A stretch of 64,000 nt of DNA, from the NCBI GenBank assembly GCA_003255065.1, contig QAOA01008066.1, positions 91,175 to 155,174 of the forward strand, given 5' to 3'. Both the position numbers and the translations under genes were made by a program. Below, piece after piece: positions 49,153 to 61,600 of the stretch (position 1 is its first letter; every line of letters starts with the position of its first letter). The stretch is from Cercis canadensis (Eukaryota; Streptophyta; Magnoliopsida; Fabales; Fabaceae). The notes under the pieces are model-generated. The model saw nothing but the letters and a program-made list of their open reading frames with translations, ran no database searches and was not told the origin of the DNA.

Positions 49153-49664
49153 CTCTTAATGTTGGTTTGTGGTTTAGCAAAACTGGTTCTTTTGAACTAG
49201 TAGCTTATACAAATTTAGACTATGCTAGTTGTTCCATTGACTGAAAGAGCACCGGTGGGGGCTATCAATTCTTGGGAGAAGCCTTAGTCTCGTGAGAATC
49301 CAAGAAACAGAATGACGTAGTCTAATCCACAGCAAAAGCCAAGTACATGACTATTGAAAATTGTTGCTCTTAAGTCCTATAGATGAAACAGCAACTAGTT
49401 GATTATGATATCATACTAGATCACATTCCTCTTCTTTGTGATAATACTTTTGCCATTAATATTACAAAGAATCATGTACATCATTCCATAACTAAGTATA
49501 TTGATAGCAAACATCATTTTATCAGAGATCATGTCCTTAAATGTGACATTGAGCTATCTTTTGTCAATACTAAAAACCAGCTTGCTAACATTTTCACAAA
49601 ACCATTGGTGGAAGATAGGTTTTGCTACCTTAGGCATGAACTTGGAATGATCAATATGCCTTAG
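49153..49664 (+). pseudogene. Copia RNase H
   Basis: Resumes with GLWFSKTGSFELVAY and TGGGYQFLGEALVS, then the open C-terminal segment from 49383: LCDNTFAINITKNHVHHSIT, DSKHHFIRDHVLKCD, NQLANIFTKPLVEDRFCYLR, ending HELGMINMP. Earlier stops break it. Confidence 0.85.
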
Positions 49665-50218
49665 TTTTTCATGACATCTGCATATTCATTCTCTATATTT
49701 TAGCACTTAAGAACTGAGGAATGTTCAGATTAAATGAATAATTTTTTATTAATTAGCAAAGGTGGCTAAGACACTTATCAATATCCTTATTTGAACTTGT
49801 TTTTAAAACTCCTTCTTAGCTATTAGTTTTTAGCTGAAAACTCGTTCCACCGAGTTGGGCTTATTGCTAACCTGCTTCAGCGTTATTCGTTATTGTATAA
49901 GAAGCAAGCTTACCAAAACGCTGAGTTTCATTAAACCTCATCACCGCCTAATCAAAACGCTTCGTATTGAGTTTGTTCAGTCCTTTAGGATCTCAAAAAT
50001 TAAAACATTTGGTCAGAAACCCTTCAGTTTCTCGCAACTGCTTCTTCTCTTCTTTCCCAATTTTGAAAACCAAAATCCCTGATTTCCAGCTTTGCTCTGA
50101 GAACTTCTTTCTTTCTTCCTTGATTTCTAGCCTTTCTCTGTGCAAAACTGCCTACCTCAAACCTCCATTAACTCCTTCCATTTCGTCCCAATACCTTCTA
50201 TAAATCAACCAGTAAAGA

Positions 50219-50569
50219 ATGAGGTTTCAAAACTCACTTCGAAAGTCTTCTCGCATGGCTGGCAAAGGAAAATCAGTGGCTAGTAACTCTGCAAATGATC
50301 CTTTTGTGGTCTTAGATGCATCTAAAGATACCACCGATTCCATCAGGGAAGCACTGCAAAGAAGCTTCCACCATGCTGGAATGAGTTCCAGAGGAAAGGA
50401 ACAAGTCGATGAAGAACCAGAGATTCAGTCTCTAGAACTAGCTCTGACAGAGAGCAAAGAAAAAGACGAAAAGGAACTAGTTCCTCTACAGATGATTGGA
50501 GGAATGCTTCTGCTCAAAGGCCTTCCTCTTGAGTTGCAGCTCCAGGACCCTCATCTCCTCCAATGGTAA
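50219..50569 (+). pseudogene. Copia post-pol ORF start (SIRE-type), truncated
   Basis: MRFQNSLRKSSRMAGKGKSV and a Ser/Glu-rich following part lie about 550 bases after the pol stop, where SIRE-type elements have an extra ORF. I recognise no domain. The element stops at about 50683, so most of such an ORF would be missing. Confidence 0.4.
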
Positions 50570-50683
50570 AGACTCCTATTTCTGCAGGCACCTCCAGACC
50601 TCTCAACAAGAAAATGTGCACCAAGAAGAGGGTAAGCATTCCCAAACCAAAACTCCTAGACCATCCTGGACCCCTCTTTCAAT

Positions 50684-51836
50684 CCAGCTCCTATCCAAGT
50701 TTCTTTCTAATAAATAAATATGGTAGGGTTTATAATTGGTAAATTTACACAAATAATACATTTTGGTAAACTATTTATACAAATGTGGTAGTTTCCAATG
50801 AATACTTTTAAATATTTTATTAATTTTTTAATTAAAGTTAAACATGTTTTATTTGTGTGTAAAATATGTATAAATTAAACGCGCTTTAGAGAATTTTAGG
50901 TCAAAAGTGTGTCTAAGAGAGATGTGAAAAAAAGGCTAAGGATCACATTTTAATTCTAAAGTGTGTCCCTCAAATATGCCTTGTTTCTGATTATGCTATT
51001 CCTACTTTTTTCGGAAATAAATGTTGTCATGTTCATACGATTCCATCTCCCCTGTGCTTGCTTTTATCTTAGAGATAAAAATGAATGGTCAATTCTCATA
51101 AACATGCAATATATTAGTTTAATTCAAAGAATTTAATATGCCATTAAATTTGATATTTCAACGCCTACTTTTTCTTCTAAAAAAATGTTGCTAGTATTTT
51201 CTAGTGGGAACGTACATTTTTTTTTCTTTTACAAAGGATTTAGATTAAATTCCAAAACACAATATTGCTAAGTTAGTATGAGGGACACACTTTACAGTAA
51301 ATTGGGAACACGCTTTATCTTTAAAACATGTTCTCAAAGAATAAGCTTTACATGTAAAGCATGTCCCTTGGGAACATGCTTTACCTGTAAAGTGTATTCT
51401 CTTTCACTTTTTTTCAAAGCAACTTTAGTGAATAGTAGGTACACTTTTGACTTGAAATTTTTTAAAGTGTGTTCAATTTATACACGTTTTACACATATAA
51501 AGCGTGTTTAATTCTGATTGAAAAATTAATAAAATATTTAAAAGTGTCTCTTTTAAGTAAATAGTTTGAAAACTACCTCATTTATGTAAATAGTTTATAA
51601 AAGTGTATTTTTTCAGTCAATTTGCCTTTATAATTATATGAAACCCTTAAATCATGCTAAATCAAAACGTACCATACTTGTGCTAAATATAGACCCTAAG
51701 CCACAGAAATTTCAGGTACATAAATCAATTAAATTTAGTTAATTACAATATAATCATCCAAGCTAATGGGAATTGGTTCAGTTGATAGAGATTAAAATAC
51801 TTGGCTTGTAAGGCTTATGTTCAATTATTATTGCTA
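50684..51836 (+). repeat. Kunitz 3'-flank repeat copy R7, split by a MULE-like element
   Basis: 50684-50737 and 51627-51836 align to consecutive parts of the flank unit (polyadenylation stretch to the tRNA-like piece). At 51770-51830 'ttggttcagttgatagag' and 'aaggcttatgttcaatt' resemble tRNA A and B boxes; this is the best-preserved copy of that piece in any flank unit. Confidence 0.7.
50738..51626. mobile_element. Mutator-like element with ~190-bp TIRs and 9-bp TSD
   Basis: 889 bp. The left end GGTAAATTTACACAAATAAT and the reversed right end GGCAAATTGACTGAAAAAAT share a long inverted similarity, including 'acttttaaatattttatta', by eye about three quarters identical. A perfect 9-bp duplication, tttataatt, flanks it (50729-50737 and 51627-51635). 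The interior is non-coding with hairpin-prone 'ctttacctgtaaagtg' phrases. No transposase, no gene fragment seen. Confidence 0.85.
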
Positions 51837-52986
51837 TCAGTCTCCTCTTATTAGCTCTAGTTGAAGTTGTAGCATGCCTTGACAAGCTAGCCTTAGAATA
51901 GAATAGCCTCCACTTACTGAAAACTTTTTTATATAAAAAATAAATAAATAACAGTCATCCAAAATTACATATTCATAATTTTTTTTTCTCTTTTTCACGC
52001 CTGATATTACTTCTACTTTCCAAAAAAAACAAAACAAAATAAAGGGGAAAAAGAACTTAACCTGTAGACCAATTGCTTCTTTCCTCAATTTAACTCTAAA
52101 CTATTACATTGATAAGTTGCAATATTTCCTTTTAATTTGAGCATATTTCTTATAATTTAATAATATAATTGCAGTAATTTTTACAATAACTACTGTGGAC
52201 TTTCTTTTCGGCTTGGAAAATTTTGGGCACATCACTTGTGTCTTACGATTTCTCATAACCATGTGATTCAATCCAATTAAAGTAGGAGTTAATGTTATTC
52301 TATTGCACAGTGGTTTTGAGTGGATATAGAGGTGACAAAGATTACTCATTTGAATTTGAGCCATTCAAAAAAAATACCATTAAGTCCATAAATATAAATA
52401 TATTTTATTTAGACTATTATGAGCGATGAGCAAATGTGAGTGTGTAGTAGTGGTGTGTACTTTCTTTCAAGTATATGGCATATGACGTGTAGGTATATAG
52501 CCTAATTAATAGCTATCAATAATGGGTTTAGGTCATGTCCAAAAAGAGAGAAAAAAAAAATTCACAATAGATGACTTTAAGTTGGAAAATCTTTGAAAGC
52601 AGGTCATTTTATTCTATTGCAGAGTGGTTTTAAGAGAATATAGAGGTCATCAACATTACACACTTTTAGGTCTTGTTTCACTGGATATTACAAAGATGAA
52701 ATTTTTTATACTCTCCTAAACAGTTATGGAGTTTGAACTAAATTATTGAGATCAAAATAATCAATATATAAAAAAATTTTGGGGCTCACTAAATTTAAAA
52801 ATAAAAAATAAAAAAATGAGGGGACCAAATAATTTTTTTGAAGTAAATTACATGAAAATATTATTCCTTAAAAACTTTACCTCTACTCCCAAAGTATATT
52901 ATTTAACAGACACACAAAGTGGGGCCATTTTCTTGTGTGTGGAATATGCAAGTGATAGATAAGATTCATAATGAATCAACGTTTAG
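51837..52986. other. Non-coding DNA between Kunitz flank copies
   Basis: No coding or RNA gene seen. 52270-52340 and 52610-52665 share 'ttattctattgca' and 'gtggttttragwg' in the same order, a small diverged direct duplication. Confidence 0.5.
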
Positions 52987-53087
52987 TTTTTTTTTTTTTT
53001 TGGGTTATATGACGACAAGGAGGTTCAAACTCTTAACCTCCTGTATACTATCTAAATCTCTTATCACTAGACCATACCGAGTAGCTT
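52987..53087 (-). mobile_element. tRNA-derived SINE-like fragment, second copy
   Basis: Reverse complement of the family at 17259: A-box-like 'tggtctagtgataagag', B-box-like 'agagtttgaacctcc', and an A-tail (T-run on plus, 52987-53001). It adjoins the Kunitz relic and may have truncated it. Confidence 0.45.
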
Positions 53088-53089
53088 GA

Positions 53090-53151
53090 ATTCAATGTTA
53101 AGTTGGAGAAGGCTAAGAATCACTGATGAGGACACATGGAGCATTGTTTGA
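53090..53151 (+). pseudogene. Relic of a second Kunitz inhibitor gene, 3' end only
   Basis: The last codons read DEDTWSIV and stop, like the intact gene's SDTWSIV and stop, followed by the same 'tgatcat' context. In another frame just upstream, NVKLEKAKNH resembles the LLVKFKRDYSN stretch, so a frameshift is present. Only about 20 codons survive. It shows that at least one more Kunitz gene stood here. Confidence 0.75.
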
Positions 53152-53204
53152 TCATTGTCCATGTTCCCATCTTTTGTTAAACCTGGTCTAGTGCTGTAAT
53201 GCAA

Positions 53205-54391
53205 GGCCAAAAATATGCAATATATGTAAAAGGGTCTAGTGCTGGAATGTAAAATATGCAATTAGAAAGTGAGTTTTCCCTTGCTAGCTAGCCTAGTAGA
53301 ATATATAATCCTCACTTATGAGGAATTTCAAATGTCAGTTATCTTCTTCTTGCATTGTAAAAATTAAAATAAATCTCAACATGCGCATGAACCCATACCC
53401 TGTTCTGCAAAAATCCGTGTGCTAATCCAAAAAACTGACTCTAGTTTTCCCAATGATGCCTCCTCTTTCTAAGAGTAAATCCTAATAGTCACGACACAAT
53501 CTCAATTATGCCTCGGAAGTAAGAACTAATAACCCTGTGATTTTGTTTTTCCAAATTTATTCAAGGATAATAAAATGGGAGCTGCAAGTAGTCCAAGGAC
53601 CATGCATAGAATTATATGATTGCTGAGCTAGTATTGAGTACCTGAATGGCACACAAATCAACATAGCAACAAATTAATGTTAGTCTTTTTAAGGGTAAAT
53701 TATATGATACTTTTTTTCAACTTTGGCCTCTATTCAAGAAACCCTTACGGATTAAAAGTTGGAACCCACCCCTTGAGCTCAGGGGTTTCATGCACAAAAT
53801 NCAAAAATATGCAATATATGTAAAAGGGTCAAGTGCTGGAATGTAAAATATGCAATTAGAAGGTTAGTTTTCCCTTGCTAGCCTAGTAGAGAATATAATC
53901 CTCACTTATGAGGAATGTCAAATGTGAGTTATCTTCTTGCATTGTAAAAATTTAAATAAATCTCAACATGCGCATGAACCTATACTCTGTTCTACAAAAA
54001 TCTGTGTGCTAATCCAAAAAACTCACTCTAGTTTTCCCAATGATGCCTCCTCCTTCTAAGAGTAAATCCTAATAGTCACGACACAATCTCAATTATGCCT
54101 TGGAAGTAAGAACTAATAACCCTGTGATTTTGTTTTTCCAAATTTATTCAAGGATAATAAAATGGGCAAGTAGTCCAAGGACCATGCATAGAATTATATG
54201 ATTGCTGAGCTAGTATTGAGTACCTGAATGGCACACAAATCAACATAGCAACAAATTAATGTTAGTCTTTTTAAGGGTAAATTGTATGATACTTTTTTTC
54301 AACTTTGGCCTCTATTCAAGAAACCCTTACGGATTAAAAGTTGGAACCCACCCCCTGAGCTCAGGGGTTTCATGCACAAAATGGTTTGGCC
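53205..54391. repeat. ~590-bp near-identical duplication around a single N
   Basis: 53205-53800 and 53802-54391 are the same sequence with a few substitutions and small indels, joined at one N (53801). It includes Kunitz 3'-flank-type DNA ('cctagtagaatataatcctc'). Confidence 0.8.
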
Positions 54392-54509
54392 TGTAGATTG
54401 GTTTGTGCACAAAGTATGTAGCTTAGAGGGTTGATTTCACCTTTTTGAATCTTAATGGGTTTCCTGCACAATGACCAAAGTCAAATGAGACACCGTACAT
54501 TAACCCTTA

Positions 54510-55094
<585 letters not shown>

Positions 55095-55097
55095 TTA

Positions 55098-55651
55098 GAT
55101 ATTCTACAAGAAATATAGTGTGTTTTCTTTTTCTTTTGTTTACATGAAAGATTTGAATTATTGACCTTCTAAAAATTACCTGGATCTTTGACCTATTATC
55201 AATCTCATCCCTCACAAATTTTTTCTCGATTTTGTCGCGTACATTCAAAAATGCTATGCTCTGATAACAAGGTTGTGGGAACAATTTAAAAATGCTCAAT
55301 TTAATCCAATTTCAATCAAAATCCCAGGCAAAGGATCCAGATTATTGCAAATGGTAGTAACAATCACACAATGATCCTATTAAAATATCCAAGCTTTACA
55401 TAAGGAACCTTTGGTCTAAAACTATTAATCAACTTTGACCCAAATTCTGATTGTGCTAGCTACCAATACCTGACTGAGAATATCAGTATGGCATGAGCAA
55501 CCCCTTCAACACAAACAACTAATGCTTTAACAACTACAATGTAATCATGGACACAGATAGGGCATCTAGAGAAAAAAACCCCAAGCATATAAGGTTGAAC
55601 GGTAATCTGCTCCTCATCGGTTCAAAAGCTTTGTCAAGTATACTTTCATGC
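55098..55651. other. Intergenic and 3' UTR region of the membrane-protein gene
   Basis: No coding sequence seen. The part next to 55652 is the likely 3' UTR of the minus-strand gene; the rest is AT-rich. Confidence 0.5.
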
Positions 55652-58600
55652 CTAGTCAAGCTTGACATTAGAATAAAGAAGGGTGTCCCTTGTGATAGAC
55701 ATATTCAACAGGTAGTATATCTGCCAACAAAGAGAGAAAGCAGTAAATTCATGGTCATGCTGCATTGATGCAACTATCAACATCAATTATCCACCATAGG
55801 ACAAATACTGACTGTAGTCCTAAAAGGATCTAAATATGTAATTATTTAACCAACAAACTCACACCATTTTAAATATACTAGCGTCTGTGTTTAAATCAAA
55901 AGAATCATGAAAGAACATCAAGAGTAAAAACATTAGAAATAGTGAAAGCACTTCCAAATCAGTCATCAGGAATATAGTATACATAAAAAATCTCACCATA
56001 ACATATCTCTAGATACATGATCAATTAATCTGAACAAAAGTATTATGTACTCCTTTGATATTGTTTTCTCAAGTTCATAACTACTTCTGTGTATGTGAAG
56101 TAGAAGTATTCTCCATAAAGGAAAACAATGCACAATCTGCATTTTGAAAGGGATATAAGAACTGAAATTTTGGAGATGATGCAGGCTTCTTTTCAAATGA
56201 AAACACCATAAAATGAGTGCTCAAAAATATTAGGTAATGAAACTGGTAAAATGGGGTCATCATAATATAAGATTTCATACGGTATTCATCACTTAGACAT
56301 TTAAAATTTTGAAACCATAAGTTCATTAAACTAGTCAAGTACACAATTTAGAAAGGCTGCATTCCAACCCGCAATCAAGAAAAAGAAAGAAACAAATGAA
56401 TTAAGAAAACGTAAACTGATGTAATCCACTCTTTCGCAAAACAGTCTTCGAACAGGCAGCTGAATCTGAATGACAAACAATTTGTTATTTCTGGATTTTT
56501 TTTTTTTTTTTTTTTTTTTTTNTTTTTTTTTTTGGGTGTTAGGGAGAGCGCGGGGGGTGGGGGTATACAATTTCCATATTTCTGTTTATTTGTTCACTCA
56601 TTTATATTACTAATATTATTATTTCACCAAACACTTACCCCTATAAGAGTTGAAACGAGCAAAATTATTCCTGTTACCCAAGCAAGGGCTCGCCTAACCA
56701 ACAGAACTTCTGCAATTGTTGCATTACTGACTTTTTCTTCCACCAACCATCGGGCAGCTTGGTGATGAGTAAATATAACATCAAACTTCTTGCCCAAGTC
56801 CTGTGGAGTCGACGTATAAAAGTAGACAACTCCAACAATTTGACCTGTTCAACCACCAATTATTACAGATTCAAATGAAATGGAATGAAATTAAGTAGAT
56901 GGGGTTGAAAGGTTCTAGCATCAAATCAAGTAGTAATTATTAAAGCCTGACAATAATTGACCTTTGTATGCTTCTTGCAATGAATCAAAGATTTTTGTCA
57001 GAGTTGCACGTAGTAATTCAACTCCATGCTGAGCAATACTTTCAGCTCCATATTGCTCTTGCAAAATCTGCAGCATAAGACAACCAGAATCCATGTCATG
57101 TGCATTAAACTTCGATATTGCAGGAAAAGACAAACATAATAGGCACTAAACTACAATANCTTTGTATGCTTCTTGCAATGAATCAAAGATTTTCGTCAGA
57201 GTTGCACGTAGTAATTCAACTCCATGCTGAGCAATACTTTCAGCTCCATATTGCTCTTGCAAAATCTGCAGCATAAGACAACCAGAATCCATGTCATGTG
57301 CATTAAACTTCGATATTGCAGGAAAAGACAAACATAATAGGCACTAAACTACAATAAAACTGTGATATTCATGTGATTTAATGCTATCATATGTTACTAG
57401 TTGTGGTCACAAACTCTAATGTCTATTATCCAGCCATGTCAAATCATATTGGTTTTCTTTCCGCTAAAAGTACAGAATCAGCTCAACTTGTTTGTAGAAG
57501 CAATAAAACAACAAAAGCCATAAAAATATTTAAGAATCATTGACCGTTTGTCTTGCAGATTTACTGTGCTGGTCAACTCTAAGATAGAAGTTGATACATA
57601 TAATGTTTGATAAGGACTTATATGTAAAAAGGCTTAGGCTAAACAAAGCATTATAAAGATTTGTTATCAGCTTAGTTATCATATAAACAGTGCTATACAG
57701 AATCCATGATCTCATCTTTCCTACCAAAAGGGTCAAGTAATGCACTGAAACAGAATTCATGTGATGTAGCATAAAGAATCCAATAAAGGGAAGGGACAGA
57801 GAGAGAAATGGAGGAGAGAAGAAAGAAGAGAAATAACCACTCAATAATAATAACAATTGAAAGCTTAGACAGGCAAGATAAAGTACATAATCCTTAAATA
57901 GAAAAACCCAACTAATACTAATAGAACAATTCTATTTAGCCAGAGAAAAATCTGCCATATTTCAAATGTGGTTGTTAGATGCAACAAAGTGGTAGGGACC
58001 ACATAATTATCCAAAGGTGGTTATAAGTCTATATCATTCTGCTAGCAATTCTGGCAACAGAATTCTGGCTATCTAGCCTTTTCCATACTAATATCACTGA
58101 TTCACTAGAATAGAAAAACCTAGGCCTTATTATAAAAGTAATCCAAATTTATCAGAGAATTCTTATTTACTAAGCTACTAAAAAATACCCTCGTTATAAC
58201 TTGTTTTCAAACTATACAATATGATATAATCCAAGTCTACCACACACCAGGTAAAGGGCACTGATAATGCAACTGAAAGATCTTTTTGGATGATAACACA
58301 TAATGTAAGGAAAAAGAGCCAGAATTCTAATTAATTGCATATTTCTGGTTTGGTTAATTTAAGTTAAAATCCATGGGCTTTTGAGAACTGTAAATTGACT
58401 CTCGAGTCAAGCCTTTGAAACACTAGCATTTAATCACATATCATAAATGGGAATTGGGAAATTGACTGTTTTGCCCAGAACATGGTCAGGGGTATGGCTT
58501 TTATAGTGACCTTGTTACCTCCACTCTCTTTCCCAATGAGACCTGAAAAATTCTCTTGGCAGTCTCTACATTGGAACTCAAATTCCTGTGGAATTCAATG

Positions 58601-61600
58601 CTTCACCAGCTAAAAGCATCCAATTTTTGCAAGGAATCCAAAACAACATATGGAACACTGTCTTCATCGAAACACAACGATTAAAAATGAAACTTGGGAG
58701 ATGTTTCAAGGGACTTATGTTAGGTAAAGTGTTTATCCGGTAGAATAAGGTCTGGGACCTGGACTTAGGGTTCTAGAAACTCTGAGTACATCATCCTTTG
58801 TGACAGATGATCTGCAGCGGGAGGCTAGCAGAGATGGCTAGCAGCAGTGCATGGAAATCAATGGTAATCTCTGGCATAGATTCAGGTGTTATTACCATTA
58901 GGGAAGAGTAATATTACAGGTGAATATATGAATACCGTTTATTGGTATAATATATTAAGTTGTGTGTTTTTTTTTTTGGGGTGGAGAGGGGGGGTGTTGA
59001 AGGCACTGGTTGGGTGTTTCATCAAAAGGTGAAACAGCAATAATAGCATGTGTCATGCATGACTGACATTCCAGTAATCATCACGCTGTTTTCCTTTTTC
59101 ATATGGGGTATAAGTAATAGTGACAAAAACCATTTTAAACCAACAAAATTGGTGTTTAATCGAGTCATGGGACAGATTTGGTGATGTAACCATGTAATTT
59201 CTTGACCCCAAAAAAAAAAGGCTTTGAGAGCAAACAAAATAACTATGACAAGTTGTGGTTCAGTTGATAACAGCTGATAGGCCCTCCATTCAACAGATGA
59301 CTTCACATAATGATACCTGCTCAACTGGTATCTCTGATCACAAATTCCGGCCAGTGCTTTGCATTGCTTCATTGTGAAAGGCCACAAGAGCTTGTGTTAT
59401 CAGTGCATCTGAAATTATAGCCTATGATATAATCCATAATCCTCATATACATATATTATAAAGGTTTAATTATGCTCTGGGCCCTTGTAGTTTTAGCCAA
59501 AATTCAAGTAGGTCCCTTCAATTCAATTCAATACAAAATAAGGACCTATTTAGACAGAATTAAATTGTAGGGACCTACTTGACTTTTGGCTTAAACTATA
59601 AGGACCTAGAGCATAATTAACTCTATTACAAAAATTCCTATTCCATGCTCTTCATGACTATTTGAGAAAAGCGACACAAGTTCTTGGTAGTCAGCAGGTT
59701 AGCATCAGTCAGAAGTGAAACTAGGAAACCTCAAAGAACAAGCACATAAGACACTAAAGGATGACAGTAATAGCTACAAAGAGTTAGCAAACAGTCTCAA
59801 CATTCTCATCTACAGGAAACTTAAACTAAAAATGCTCACATATTCCATTATCTTCTGCAAGATCTCCTGATAAGGAAGCTAATTATCAACACATTTCAGG
59901 AAGTTGTTAGCTTGTAGGACTCTTTAAATTAATCCAATATTAGTAGTATTCAATCTTGTATAAACTACTACCATAAATTATAACAGAAGCAATATTTCCC
60001 TTGACTTCATTAATTTTATTCATTTTGAACCTTTGCATAATTTTATCTGTCCCTCAATAAAACCTAAACATGTTGATGTAGCCCAGGAGTAATTTTAATT
60101 TAGGGGATTTTAAGGATTGTTTAGGAAAGGAAAATAAGGGGATGGATGGTTCTAGGTGTGGAATGAAAGTGGGTGAATGAGTGTGGGAGGAGTCCATTTC
60201 CTTTGACAGAAATATGAAGAATGCAGATTCTGTGCCTAAACTGAAAGAAAACTTTCAGAAAATATTAAGTCTGAAAATACTTCACTAAACTCTGCTGAAA
60301 GTACACAGAGAACTCCTATATATAGACCCAGCATTGGTCCTGGAATAGACTGGACTGTTTCTAGACTTAATAGATAACTTTTGACGGACTCCCCAACTAC
60401 TTTTGACTTCACAGATACCTAATGGTAAATCTACCTTTTCCAAGACTCATTAATAATACAATTGACTGACTAAACACTAAAATTATGACTCCTACTAACT
60501 AATAAATATCAAGATTATTCCAAGGGCTTATATTTGCTTATATTTGTCATTAATACAAAAATACATAAGGATTTTTACTAGGCTATCTGTATCACATATG
60601 ACTCAAATTTAGTCAATCTAATTCAGTTTTCCATAATCATTTTGGTGCATTCACCAACAAAACTATTATACAAATAACTATGATGGATTACAATTGTCAG
60701 TTCTCACTTTCAAATTTGCACAAGTTCATTACATGGCTATGTGCCTAAGTCTTCCATTAAATCAAACAATCTTCTAAATTAAAAAAATCCACTAAACTGT
60801 TTGGCATACTTGGTACAACACAAAATGACCCAGCTGACAATGTTCAGTTAAGAGAGATCAAGGGAATATTAGCACCATGGATAATGGAAAATGAAAAATA
60901 TCTATTGTCACAAGAAACAGCCATCATGTTACTTCATGGGAAAAAGACAGGGATGAAGTAAAATATAAGACAAACCCATTATACACATATGCCAGCTTAT
61001 CTAAAAATTAATATTAATCATCTATAAAATGTCAAATTAGTCACAGAGACTAGTTTTTCACTCTAATCACACAGATCAAGCTTCTCCCATCTTGGCTCCA
61101 CAAATAAATGGTGACATTAGAACAGGACTAATTTTGAATCTTAACAACCTTCATAGTTCTCCAGCCAACAAAAATATACCAAACTATAATAGAGTGATAA
61201 AACAAGACAAGTGCTCTTATTATTTCACTGATTCACCAATGATACATTCATTTGCAAAATTACAGTACTCAAATGCTAAAAATAGTATTGGAAACATGCC
61301 CTAGTTGGAAATTTGGCATTATGAACTTCTGTACAAATAAATCCACAAAAGAACAATGACACTTCTTTAACATTTTACTTTATTTTTACAAGTCATTTCA
61401 ACTTTATTGGGTTTTAACTTGTCAAACAACTGAAATCAGGAGGAATGCCTTTTTTCTTTTCAGATTTAGTTTAAAAATAAACAATATATCCATATAGGAC
61501 TGATACCATTGTCATGAGTAATTATACTTCCAAGATTTATCAAAAGAAAAAATCTATGATATTTATGTCAAAAAATGCTTGCATGCTGCAAATGCATTCT

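Noticed and set aside
59022..59387. 121-codon minus-strand frame in the large intron as an extra exon
   Set aside because: No resemblance to the membrane-protein family at this point, and the flanking exons (GCFHGIK to ILQEQYG) already join in phase.
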